DNA of 17,501 nucleotides from JBKQHQ01 sp052148715 (GTDB lineage Bacteria > Pseudomonadota > Alphaproteobacteria > Rhizobiales > Xanthobacteraceae): the NCBI GenBank assembly GCA_052148715.1, contig JBKQHQ010000204.1, positions 1 through 17,501 of the forward strand, given 5' to 3'. Of this stretch, positions 6,937 to 15,200 are shown one piece after another. The notes beneath the pieces were generated by a model. The model made no database searches. It saw nothing but the letters and a program-made list of their open reading frames with translations, and was not told the origin of the DNA. Made by a program: the position numbers and the translations under genes. Within the stretch, counting starts at the first letter, position 1. Each line of letters begins with the position of its first letter.

Positions 6937-7328
6937 ACCGGCGGTGCAGCAGGCGCGGAGATCCAAGATGCGCTCGCCTACCTGCAGGTCAGGCCCGGCG
7001 GCACCGGGTGCCGGATCGCTGGTCGGCGTCGGCGATGGCGCGATCGAGACGAGACGCGCCCTCGCCGGCGACGAAGAATTTCATGTTCAGTTGCATCAAC
7101 CGCCGATGTTCGGATTCAACTGCTGGGCTCGGCGTGCGCTTCCCGCCTGGAAGCGGTGGCATTAGGCTCAGGCGTGCGCCGTGATCGGCGCCGTGATAGG
7201 ATTCCCGCGCCGGAGTGGCCTCTTGCCGAACCGCCATTGCGCCGAGCTGACTGCGCACCACGGGCGGTGGGCGCGACTGCGGTGTCCGCCCCCGTGTTGT
7301 CGACCCCATCGGGGCGGCGGGGACGGGC
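6937..7328. other. Intergenic region upstream of the flavoprotein operon and the small membrane protein gene
   Basis: Beyond the FNR box no gene is supported. Open frames on both strands have Arg/Pro-rich composition and look like chance frames in GC-rich DNA. The region separates divergent genes (flavoprotein on the minus strand, membrane protein on the plus strand) and should hold both promoters. I could not assign -10/-35 elements with confidence. Confidence 0.4.
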
Positions 7329-7343
7329 ATGGGAGATGGTGAG

Positions 7344-7769
7344 ATGATGCTTCGTTTCATCGGCGATGCGGTTCTGGCGTTCATCGCCACGGCCTCCGCG
7401 GCCGAGCAACCCGAGCAGATGTCGGGCGAAGGGGGCGGCGGGATCGCGACGGTCGGCCAGACGTTGCTGTTATTGATTCTCGTGGTGGCCGGCGTGGCGA
7501 TCTGCTTGCTGCTCGCATGGGGCTTCGTCAGGGTGCTGGTGCACATTCTGGTCCGGATCGGCGTGCTGCCGAAACCGGCGGACCGCTCGGGCCGGTGGCG
7601 CATCCTTGATTACGTCGATTACGCGCCTGCGGGTGTCGTCACGACGTCGCTGTTTCCGCTCGGCACCTCAGCGGCCGCCATCACGGGGCGCCTTCGTCCG
7701 CTGGACATAGACCCGAGGACCGGCCAGAAGCGCGCCGCGCATGAAAACGGCGAATCGGGAACGACGTGA
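7344..7769 (+). CDS. Small secreted or membrane-anchored protein of unknown function
   Basis: I do not recognise the family. From ATG 7344 the product is 141 residues. It has a signal-like start (MMLRFIGDAVLAFIATASAA), a Gly-rich linker (MSGEGGGG), a hydrophobic segment of about 24 residues (TLLLLILVVAGVAICLLLAW, then GFVRVLV) and a soluble C-terminal tail of about 75 residues containing GRWRILDYVDYAP. Third codon positions are strongly G/C, which supports coding. The start at 7344 is chosen because GGGAGA lies six bases upstream and it yields a clean signal peptide; ATG 7329 would add five residues. It stands alone, divergent from the flavocytochrome operon, with 449 bp before the next gene. 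If the N-terminus is cleaved, the protein has one membrane span; if not, two. Confidence 0.6.
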   Translation: MMLRFIGDAVLAFIATASAAEQPEQMSGEGGGGIATVGQTLLLLILVVAGVAICLLLAWGFVRVLVHILVRIGVLPKPADRSGRWRILDYVDYAPAGVVTTSLFPLGTSAAAITGRLRPLDIDPRTGQKRAAHENGESGTT

Positions 7770-8218
7770 GGCCGTCTACCTCGCCTGTCCGTGATAAACC
7801 GCATTCGGTCACACGGTGCATGAGCCCGCAGGGGACCCACAGCCGAGTCTTTGCGCCGCAGCAAAACGCACGCCGCTCGCTCACCCGATCCGCGTTGCGC
7901 GCCAGGAATCAATCCCGGCCTGCTCCACCCGCAGCTTGGAAAATTGTTGGTGAGCGGCATTCACAACCGGCAACAATCTCGGGCATGCTTTGAAACGGGA
8001 ATTGATAAAGACGTGCCACGTCCAACCTCATGCGCCGCACAATTTCGTGGGCAGAACGGAAGCCGACTTCGACTTCCGCCCCCCCTGCCACGCCCCCTCG
8101 CGGAGGTGTTTATTGACCGTAAGCGGTAAGCAGGGAACTATCCACTGGCTTCCGTCATTTATCGCGTCGGGATTCCCCTCGGGCGGAGGCCTCGGGGGCA
8201 TTTGAAACAGGAGCATCC
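7770..8218. other. Intergenic region before the L,D-transpeptidase gene
   Basis: No gene is supported. Visible structures are an inverted repeat CGGAAG-N10-CTTCCG at 8057-8078 and two GTAAGC copies just before 8135. The ribosome binding site of the next gene, AGGAG, lies at about 8208-8212. No T-run follows the inverted repeat, so it is not called as a terminator. Confidence 0.35.
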
Positions 8219-9787
8219 ATGACGAATCGATTCACGAAGGCGCAGTTCACCAGGACGATCCGGCGGTGGGGGCCTCCCGCCATTGTGACGCTTGCAGCCA
8301 CGGCCGCGCTGACGGCGCTGACCGCAGCGGTGCCCGCCGGCGCGGCGAATCCGCGTCCCGTGAGCAACAACCAGGTGACGGCCCGGCGCGATGCGGGTGA
8401 GCCGATCATGGCGATCGTGTCGATCAAGAACCAGCAGGTGACCATTTACGATGCCAACGGCTGGATCATGCGCGCGCCGGTGTCGAGCGGCACCGAGGGA
8501 CGCGAAACCGCAGCGGGCGTCTTCAGCGTCGTGCAGAAGGACAAGGACCATCACTCGAGCCTCTATGACGACGCCTGGATGCCGAACATGCAGCGCATCA
8601 CCTGGTCGGGCATCGCGCTGCACGGCGGGCCGCTGCCCGGATACGCGGCCTCGCACGGCTGCGTGCGGATGCCCTATGACTTTGCGGAGAAGTTGTTCGG
8701 CAAGACGCGAATCGGCATGCGCGTGATCATCGCGCCGGGCGACGCGGAGCCGGTCGAGTTTTCCCATCCGGCGCTGTTCGTGCCGAACGCGGAGGCCATC
8801 GCGGCTGTGCCGGCACGCGCCGAGACGTTTGCCCGCGAGGCGGCTGAGGCTGCGAAGCAGGCCGACGAGGCGAAGAAAGCCGCTGCGCTAGCGCCGCGCG
8901 AGGCGGCGTCGGCTACGGCGTCCGTGCGCAAGCTCGAATGGCTCAAGGCCCGCGCCGACGCCGAGCTCGCCAATGCCGAGCGGGTGCTCGCCGCCGCCAA
9001 GACGGACCAAGCCAAGGCTACGGCCGAGGACCAAAAGCAGAAGGCCGAGGCCAAGGTGGCGGAGCTCGCGACGCAGCTCGAGACCGCCAAGGCCGACGCG
9101 AAGTCGAAGGCCGACGCGGTCGCGGCGGCGAAGGACGCCGTCAAAGGGGCCGAGGCCAAGAAGGCCGAGGCCGCCAAGGCGGCGCTCGAGGCAAAGCTCG
9201 CGCTCGAGCCGGTCCAGGTCTTCATCAGCCGCAATACGCAGAAGATCTATGTGCGGCGCAACACGCATGCGCGATGGTGGGAGGGGGGCGAGGTGTTCGA
9301 TGAGGCCATCGAGGTCCCGGTCACGATCCGCGATCCCGACAAGCCGCTCGGCACGCATGTGTTCACGGCGATGGCGCGCACCGAGGGGGGCCTGCGCTGG
9401 ACCGCGGTCACGATCGACAGTGGCGACGACGCCAAGGACGCGCTCGAGCGCATCACCATCCCGCAGGACGTGCTCGATCGCATCGCGCCGACCGCATCGC
9501 CGCGATCCTCGATCATCATCTCGGACGAGCCGCTCAACAGCGAGACCAACTATCGAACGGAATTCGTCGTGGTGCTGAACAACCAGCCGCAGGGCGGCTT
9601 GGCGATGCGCCCACACTCAAACCCGGAGGGCGTCGCGCGCCGCAACACTCGGGAGGAGGACGCCTTTGGCTTCAATGGCGGCAATGGGTGGGGCAATTGG
9701 GACAACCAATCCGGCTACACGCGCCAGCGTGTCACGCGCCAGCGGGGCGGCGAGTATTATTATCCGCCGCAACAGAACTCGTGGTGA
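8219..9787 (+). CDS. L,D-transpeptidase (YkuD) with long coiled coil and a C-terminal YkuD-like half
   Basis: This 522-residue exported protein should cross-link peptidoglycan stem peptides through L,D (3-3) bonds or attach proteins to them in the periplasm. A signal sequence or anchor covers residues ~19-43 (AIVTLAATAALTALTAAVPA). The catalytic YkuD domain spans about 60-175, with the motif HGGPLPG (135-141) and SHGCVRM (145-151); C148 is the predicted nucleophile. Residues ~200-322 are an Ala/Lys/Glu-rich coiled coil. The last ~195 residues (VFISRNTQKIYVRR.., PVTIRDPDKPLGTHVF..) look like a second YkuD-type beta fold but lack the SHGC motif, so that half is probably non-catalytic. It ends in a Gly/Asn/Tyr/Gln-rich tail. 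ATG 8219 follows AGGAG at good spacing. A broken inverted copy of its 3' end lies at 1919-2332. Confidence 0.88.
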   Translation: MTNRFTKAQFTRTIRRWGPPAIVTLAATAALTALTAAVPAGAANPRPVSNNQVTARRDAGEPIMAIVSIKNQQVTIYDANGWIMRAPVSSGTEGRETAAGVFSVVQKDKDHHSSLYDDAWMPNMQRITWSGIALHGGPLPGYAASHGCVRMPYDFAEKLFGKTRIGMRVIIAPGDAEPVEFSHPALFVPNAEAIAAVPARAETFAREAAEAAKQADEAKKAAALAPREAASATASVRKLEWLKARADAELANAERVLAAAKTDQAKATAEDQKQKAEAKVAELATQLETAKADAKSKADAVAAAKDAVKGAEAKKAEAAKAALEAKLALEPVQVFISRNTQKIYVRRNTHARWWEGGEVFDEAIEVPVTIRDPDKPLGTHVFTAMARTEGGLRWTAVTIDSGDDAKDALERITIPQDVLDRIAPTASPRSSIIISDEPLNSETNYRTEFVVVLNNQPQGGLAMRPHSNPEGVARRNTREEDAFGFNGGNGWGNWDNQSGYTRQRVTRQRGGEYYYPPQQNSW

Positions 9788-9992
9788 ATACGCGGCCTGC
9801 CGCGCTTAGGTGGCTGGCGCGCAGAGAAATACCCGATGGCGGCCCGGCGGCCGTCCCGCTGTGAGCAACATCGGGCGGTTGGTCCGGACCATCCCAGCCA
9901 AGCACAAGCTCGCGAGCATTTCCGAGTCTGACCCACAGCGGTCCTCCATCAGGCCATCAGGCTGCCTATTCTTCGGGGTTGCGGCTCGGCCG

Positions 9993-10136
9993 TCACATAG
10001 CGGAGCGCAAGAGAAGCCAGACGCCCGCGGCAACGAAACCCGTTCCAGCGACGCGCGAAATCAGGCGACCGAGCGGCACCACCTTCTCGGCGAGTACGAA
10101 GATCGCGATTGCCGCGATCCAAAGGATGTTCATCAC
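9993..10136 (-). pseudogene. DUF2182 membrane protein, C-terminal remnant
   Basis: The minus strand encodes VMNILWIAAIAIFVLAEKVV, then PLGRLISRVAGTGFVAAGVW, closing with LLLRSAM before the stop at 9993. This matches the final two membrane segments of DUF2182 integral membrane proteins, which normally have about 250 residues. The sequence just upstream (HRQAHASPATEAE) no longer resembles the family, so the 5' four-fifths are missing. DUF2182 genes commonly neighbour DUF1326 genes, and a broken DUF1326 gene lies at 390-759. A short peptide could be read from 10202, but there is no ribosome binding site to support it. Confidence 0.65.
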
Positions 10137-10234
10137 CTCGGCTTCTGTCGCAGGACTCGCGTGCGCCTGTCTGTGCTCCGAATTTATTGAGCCGAAGTGC
10201 AAATTGATATTAGATCACCGGGACAGTCCACGGA

Positions 10235-11479
10235 TCACGCAACATCGCCTTTAAAGGCGGTGTTGTGTTTGGGAAACCAGACATAGCCCTTGAGCATGTA
10301 TTGCCAATACAGAATCGGTAGACCGGTCACCTTGATCCACCAGCCTATCCAGTGCTCCTTCGCTGGGTTGAGCGGCAGCGTCGGCGTTACCTTCCCACCG
10401 TAGATGAACTCAGCGAGGATTGCCTTACCGACCCCCGTCGTCAGAGGACACGACGCATAACCATCGTATCCACCCTCGATGGCGGTGTTTCCCATCACGC
10501 TGAGAATGTTGCGAACAACGATCGGCGCCTGCTTGCGTACTGCCGCCGCGGTCTTTGAATTCGGCGTCGAGCACACGTCGCCGAGCGAGAATACGTTGGG
10601 ATAGCGCACGTGCTGCATGGAATTTTGGTTGACTTCGACCCAACCCGCGGCATTGACGAGCGGGCTCGACCTGATTTCTGCCGACGGGCTCTGCGGTGGC
10701 GAGACATGCAGCATGTCGAACGGCACGGTGACCCGCTCGCCCTTCTTCTGCTCGCCCACGTTCTCAAATGTCGCCGTCTTCGCTGGCCCATCGACTGCTA
10801 CGAGGTTGTGCTGATAATGCACATTTATGCCATAGCGCGCTGCCACCTTGACGAGCTCGCGTGCGAAAAAGGGCACGCCAAAAATGACCGGGGCGTGCAC
10901 GTAGTAGTTCAGGCTGCAGTTCTCGATGCCCTGACGTTGGAGATGGTCGGCGACCAGATAGGCAATCTTCTGCGGAGCGCCCGGGCACTTGAACGGCAGC
11001 GGCGGCTGAGTGAACACCGCACGACCACCTGATTTAAGCTTTTGCAAGCAATCCCAGGTGTAGGTCACATGGGCGGGAGAGTAGTTACTGCACACGCCAT
11101 TCTTGCCGAGCGTCTCGGTCAGCCCCGCGACCTTACCCCAGTCTAGCGCGACGCCGGTGCAGACGACGAGATAGTCGTAGGTCATCGTGTCGCCGTTGTT
11201 CAAACGAACCATGTTCGTCTGGGGCTCGTAGGCTTGGGCGGCGGCGCGAATAAGACGAACACCGAACGGAATGAGACTCTCGACCGTGCGATGCGTGCGT
11301 GCCAGTGGATAGGCGCCGGCGCCGACCAGCGTGAAGGCCGGCTGGTAATAGTGGTCCCGCCCCGGCTCGATGAGGGCAACGTCGACCCCGGGCGCACGAC
11401 GCTTTAGAATCGCCGCGACGGTGATACCAGCACTGCCGCCGCCGACGATGACGACCTGATGATGAGAGGAGCCTGCCAT
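10235..11479 (-). CDS. sqr: Sulfide:quinone oxidoreductase
   Basis: This 414-residue FAD enzyme oxidises sulfide to sulfane sulfur and passes electrons to the membrane quinone pool. The FAD fold shows HHQVVIVGGGSAGITVAAIL (6-25). Three cysteines sit in family positions: C107 (VVCTGV), C165 (FKCPGAPQK) and C344 (YASCPLTTG). The C165/C344 pair corresponds to the redox-active pair (C201/C379) of the human enzyme, so catalysis should be intact. SLGDVCSTPNSKTAAAVRKQ (298-317) is the second flavin/quinone region. The hydrophobic C-terminus (HWIGWWIKV..PILYWQYMLKGYVWF) fits peripheral membrane attachment. Start 11479 (MAGSSHHQ) matches the usual N-terminus; a longer GTG frame from 11518 adds 13 atypical residues. 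It lies downstream of nothing on its strand and appears monocistronic. It may serve detoxification or lithotrophic growth. Confidence 0.9.
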   Translation of the reverse strand: MAGSSHHQVVIVGGGSAGITVAAILKRRAPGVDVALIEPGRDHYYQPAFTLVGAGAYPLARTHRTVESLIPFGVRLIRAAAQAYEPQTNMVRLNNGDTMTYDYLVVCTGVALDWGKVAGLTETLGKNGVCSNYSPAHVTYTWDCLQKLKSGGRAVFTQPPLPFKCPGAPQKIAYLVADHLQRQGIENCSLNYYVHAPVIFGVPFFARELVKVAARYGINVHYQHNLVAVDGPAKTATFENVGEQKKGERVTVPFDMLHVSPPQSPSAEIRSSPLVNAAGWVEVNQNSMQHVRYPNVFSLGDVCSTPNSKTAAAVRKQAPIVVRNILSVMGNTAIEGGYDGYASCPLTTGVGKAILAEFIYGGKVTPTLPLNPAKEHWIGWWIKVTGLPILYWQYMLKGYVWFPKHNTAFKGDVA

Positions 11480-11971
11480 GGTGTCTGCCTTGCTTGGCTC
11501 GGGGAAGAAACTCCCCACCGGAAACTTCCGAACCTGTAAAACATCGGCATCTTCAAGACGCTAGTCGCGGGCCGCCCGTTAGAGCGGACCGGCCGACAGG
11601 CGGGTGTCCCCGATAGCCGCCGACTGGCGTCGATGTTCGCGTTTTTCACGCCTTACTACAAGATGCCGTGGTGACGTGCCGGGCACCTTTAGCAATCGAA
11701 AGTTGTTCAGGAGGCAGATTGGGCGCCGTTTGTCTTGGTCGGAACGGCCGTTGATTGCTGCTACATCGCCGCCCGGCGCGAGTCCGGAGTTGGCAGATAG
11801 TCTCCGTCCAAGGGCAGGGCCAACTCGCGTCTGCTTTCGGAGTATTCCCGTCGGCAGCCGATTGCTGGCGCGAACGGGCGATGGCGGTAGCCTCCGTTGG
11901 GCAGCTATTCCCTTTCGCATGCACGGGAATCGTGGCAGACCCTGTCCTGTCAGCACTCTGTGAGATAAGAA
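11480..11971. other. Divergent intergenic region between sqr and the caspase remnant
   Basis: No gene is supported. The long frames crossing it (11579-12085 minus, 11604-11963 plus, and the 5' extension of the CHAT frame from 11755) are Arg/Ser/Pro-rich and match nothing recognisable. The region should contain the sqr promoter on the minus strand and the promoter of the caspase/CHAT genes on the plus strand. I could not identify either with confidence. Confidence 0.4.
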
Positions 11972-12199
11972 ATGCGCCTCCACGCCGCCGGGGCTTGTGC
12001 GATTCTCATGATTTGTCTCGGCGACGTGCCGAATCATGCCGAGAAGCGGGCGGCGCTGGCAATCGGCGCCTATGTGAACACGCAAGTCCTACCCGATCCG
12101 CGCAACGACGCCGAGGACGTGGCCGGCCGCAAGCAAATGGGGAAATCCACCGACTTCCGGCTGAGCGGAAACGGTTTTGGACTGGGGAGGACGCTCTGA
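11972..12199 (+). pseudogene. Caspase-family (peptidase C14) N-terminal remnant
   Basis: ATG 11972 follows GAGATAAGAA. It opens a signal peptide (MRLHAAGACAILMICLGDVP, then NHA) and the start of a caspase fold, EKRAALAIGAYVNTQVLPDP then RNDAEDVA. In intact relatives this reads ALVIGNSAYVNT..LPNPRNDAEDVAAALKR. Two residues of the conserved IGNSAY are missing, and all similarity ends after DVA; the remaining ~26 residues are unrelated. The catalytic His and Cys of the family lie further downstream and are absent, so no protease activity is possible. The frame closes with TGA 12197-12199, two bases before the GTG proposed for the CHAT gene. A translated relic could therefore feed ribosomes into the CHAT gene. 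Confidence 0.65.
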
Positions 12200-12201
12200 C
12201 A

Positions 12202-15200
12202 GTGCCTTCCGCTAAGAGAACGCCGAGCCGGACGACCCCGGTGGCAGAGCTCCTGCCCTTGAAATTAGGTATCGACCTGATCGTTCTCCAAAAACGATTG
12301 TCGGTGCTCCGGTTTTGCTCGCGGCGAGCCGCCGCCGTCTCGTTGATCTTGCTGAGCGCGCTACTGGTCTTCGCCGATCCTGATATAAAGCTGCTCAGCA
12401 CCGCGGCGGCGCAGTCGGATCGGGTCGTCGCCGACTTCAGCCGGCGAGCGAAACTGTTTGACGCGAAGCAGTATGGCGAGGTGATCAAGCAAGGAGCGGA
12501 ATTTCTCGAACGCATGCGCAGCCGTTTCGGCGAGGACAACAGCTCGTTCGACGCGGCGGAGAACATGATCATTTCGTCGTACATCATGCTTCAGCGCGAT
12601 GCCGAGACGATACCCTACCTCGAGCACAAGCTTGCCAGAGAGAAAGCGCGCGGCGCGGAGAACCTATGGACCCTTTTCAGCTTGGGAAGCGAGTACGTCC
12701 CGATGGGTCGTTGCCGCGAGGCCGAGCCGCTGCTGCGGCGTGCGCTCGAGATACTCCGGCAAACGGCCAGCGCGGACGATTATCGCATTCGCACGACGCG
12801 GGGCACTCTCGCGAATGCTTATAGCTGTATGGGGCAATATGAGGAATCCATCCAGCTGATCCGGGGCAGTCTGGAATATGCCGAGAAAGTCCTCGGCCCG
12901 AATCACCCCGAGATTGCCGTCATTCTGGAACAGCTGGCCAAGAAATACTCCTACGGCTCCATGGAGGTTGAGCCGCTATTGGTGCGCGCGCTGGCAATTT
13001 TGGATGGGGCAGGCGCTCTTGCCGCTCAGCCAAGCCAAGTCCAGAAAACCGTTAATATTCTGGCCTTCCTGGCAGTCTTCTACGAATCGAGAGGTCGCTA
13101 TGCGGAGGCCGAGACCGCTTACAAGCGGGCGCTCTCTGTCGCCGAAAAAAACCTGCATGGACAGAGCATTGTCGGCTCCACTCTCGCAAGATTGGCCGAG
13201 TTCTACCAAAAGACCGGTCGGGTCGACGACGCCCTGCCGCTCGCGCAGCGCGCATTGGCCATGAGCGAGCAGCTACTTGGCGCCGAAGCCAACGACACGG
13301 CGGTGATGCTGGCGCAACTTGGCGACATTTACAAAGACTTGGGCCGCTTTCGCGAGGCCGAGCCCCTCTACGAGCGCGCCGTTGCAATTCTTACCAAGCA
13401 GGTCGGACGCGCCGACAGTGCGGTTAATCGCCAAACCGCAGAGGACAATCTGGCATCGACCTCGGCAGGGCTCGCGCAAGCTTACCTATTTGAGAAGCGC
13501 TTCGCCGACGCCGAGCCTCTGTTTCAGCGCGTTATTGCAATACACGAGCGTCGTGGCGAGCACTTGATCCTCGACAGCCTCGTCGGTCTTGGAGAAATCT
13601 ACCGGCAGCTCAACCGCGCGGACGAGGCCGCAGGCTATTTCGAGCGTGCGGTGGCGACCGCCGAGCGAAGGATCGCGCACAACGATCCGCGGTTCGCGCG
13701 GGTTCTGAGCGAGCGTGCCGCATTTAGAGCGCAGAGCGGTGATCTTCGCGGCGCCCTCGATTCCTCCCGCGCGGCAGTGCAGATCTCCGCGTCGCTGATC
13801 GGTCAACGGACCGTCGCCGGCTCGATATTCGAGTTCGCTCGGTTGCGGCCATATTTTGCCAGGCATCTCGCGCTCTTGTATCAGGGGTTGACGCAAAAAC
13901 TGATTGGCCAGGATGCTCTCAACGAGGGGTTCGAAGCTGCGCAGTGGGCAGGCCAATCGGCTGTCGCCACCGCGCTCAATCAAACGATCGCGCGGTTCGG
14001 TTCAGGCAGCACCGAGTTGGCCAAGCTGGTGCGGGAGCAGCAGGATATTTTTGGCGAGTTGCACCGGCTCGACAAGGCTCTCATCGAGGAGCTCGCGAAG
14101 ACAACCACGGACCGCGCAGCGACGACCGCGGACACGCTCCGCCAGCGGGCTCAAGAGTTTGAGCGAAGGCTTGTCGGCGTGAATGCGAGGCTCGCCGCCG
14201 AATTTCCCGATTATGCAGCGCTGACCAATCCGAAGCCGCTGACGGTGGGCGAGGCGCAGGTGCTGCTGGCGCCGGACGAGGCGTTGGTGTTCCTGCTGAG
14301 CGGCGAGGCCGAGAGCCACGTCTTTGCGCTGACGCGCGACAGAGTCAGCTGGCAACCGATCGCCCTTGACGCGGAGACGCTCACGCAAAGGGTCGCGGCT
14401 TTTCGCCGGGGGCTCGACGTGGGCGCGATCAATCGTGGGCTCGGACGGCTCGAATGCAACGAAGGTGAAGCAAACAAACGCGGCTTGTCGCGGATCGAAT
14501 GCGGCGAAGCGATCGCGCGGGCGTGCGCACAATCGAACCCGGATCCGCGCGGGCTTGCGCGGTTCGACTGCATTCTGAAAGCGGCTCACATCGAGTGCGG
14601 CGAGGACGAAGCCGCCCAGCGCGGCTTGGGTCGCAAGCAATGCGCGGAGGCGTTAGCGCGCGATTGCACTGGACCGCGCGGCTTGGCGCGGGTCGAATGT
14701 GACACGCTGGTCCTCGGCCGGCCCGACCTGTTCGACCTCGCGCGCGCGCATGAGCTTTATGCGACGCTGCTCGGGCCGGTCGAGGGTCTGATCAAGGACA
14801 AGCCCCGCCTGATCATCGTGCCCACGGGCGCGTTGACGGCGCTGCCGTTCCATCTGCTGGTCACGCAGCGGCCCGCGGCGGCGGCGCCGCAGCCCGGCGA
14901 CCAGATCACGACCGAGACCTTTGCGGCGTATCGCGAGACCGCATGGCTGCTCAAACGCCACGCCGTGACCGTGCTTCCCGCGGTCGCCGGTCTAAAGGCG
15001 TTGCGCGTTTCGCGGCGCGAGCTAGCCGCCAAGCCGATGATCGCCTTCGGTGACCCGGTCTTCAACCCGGACACCGAAGAGGTGGCAAACGGTACGTCTA
15101 GGGCGCAAGGGCGCCGCGTCACGACGCGCGGCCTCAGCGAATTCTGGAAGGGCCTCGCGATCGATCGCGCCGAGCTTGCCCGGGGCCTGCCGCGGCTCGA

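Noticed and set aside
5279..7165. Long plus-strand open frame (628 codons) opposite the flavoprotein gene
   Set aside because: It is the antisense shadow of a clear FAD flavoprotein, is His/Arg/Leu-rich and carries no motif; the minus strand has Tat, FAD and family signatures.
8888..9616. 242-codon minus-strand frame inside the transpeptidase gene
   Set aside because: It is the antisense of the coiled coil and C-terminal half; its similarity to a plus-strand frame at 1984-2223 simply reflects the duplicated transpeptidase tail.
11755..12201. 5' extension of the CHAT frame to 11755
   Set aside because: The extension is Arg/Pro/Ser-rich, contains no domain and overlaps the caspase remnant in another frame; GTG 12202 follows a ribosome binding site.
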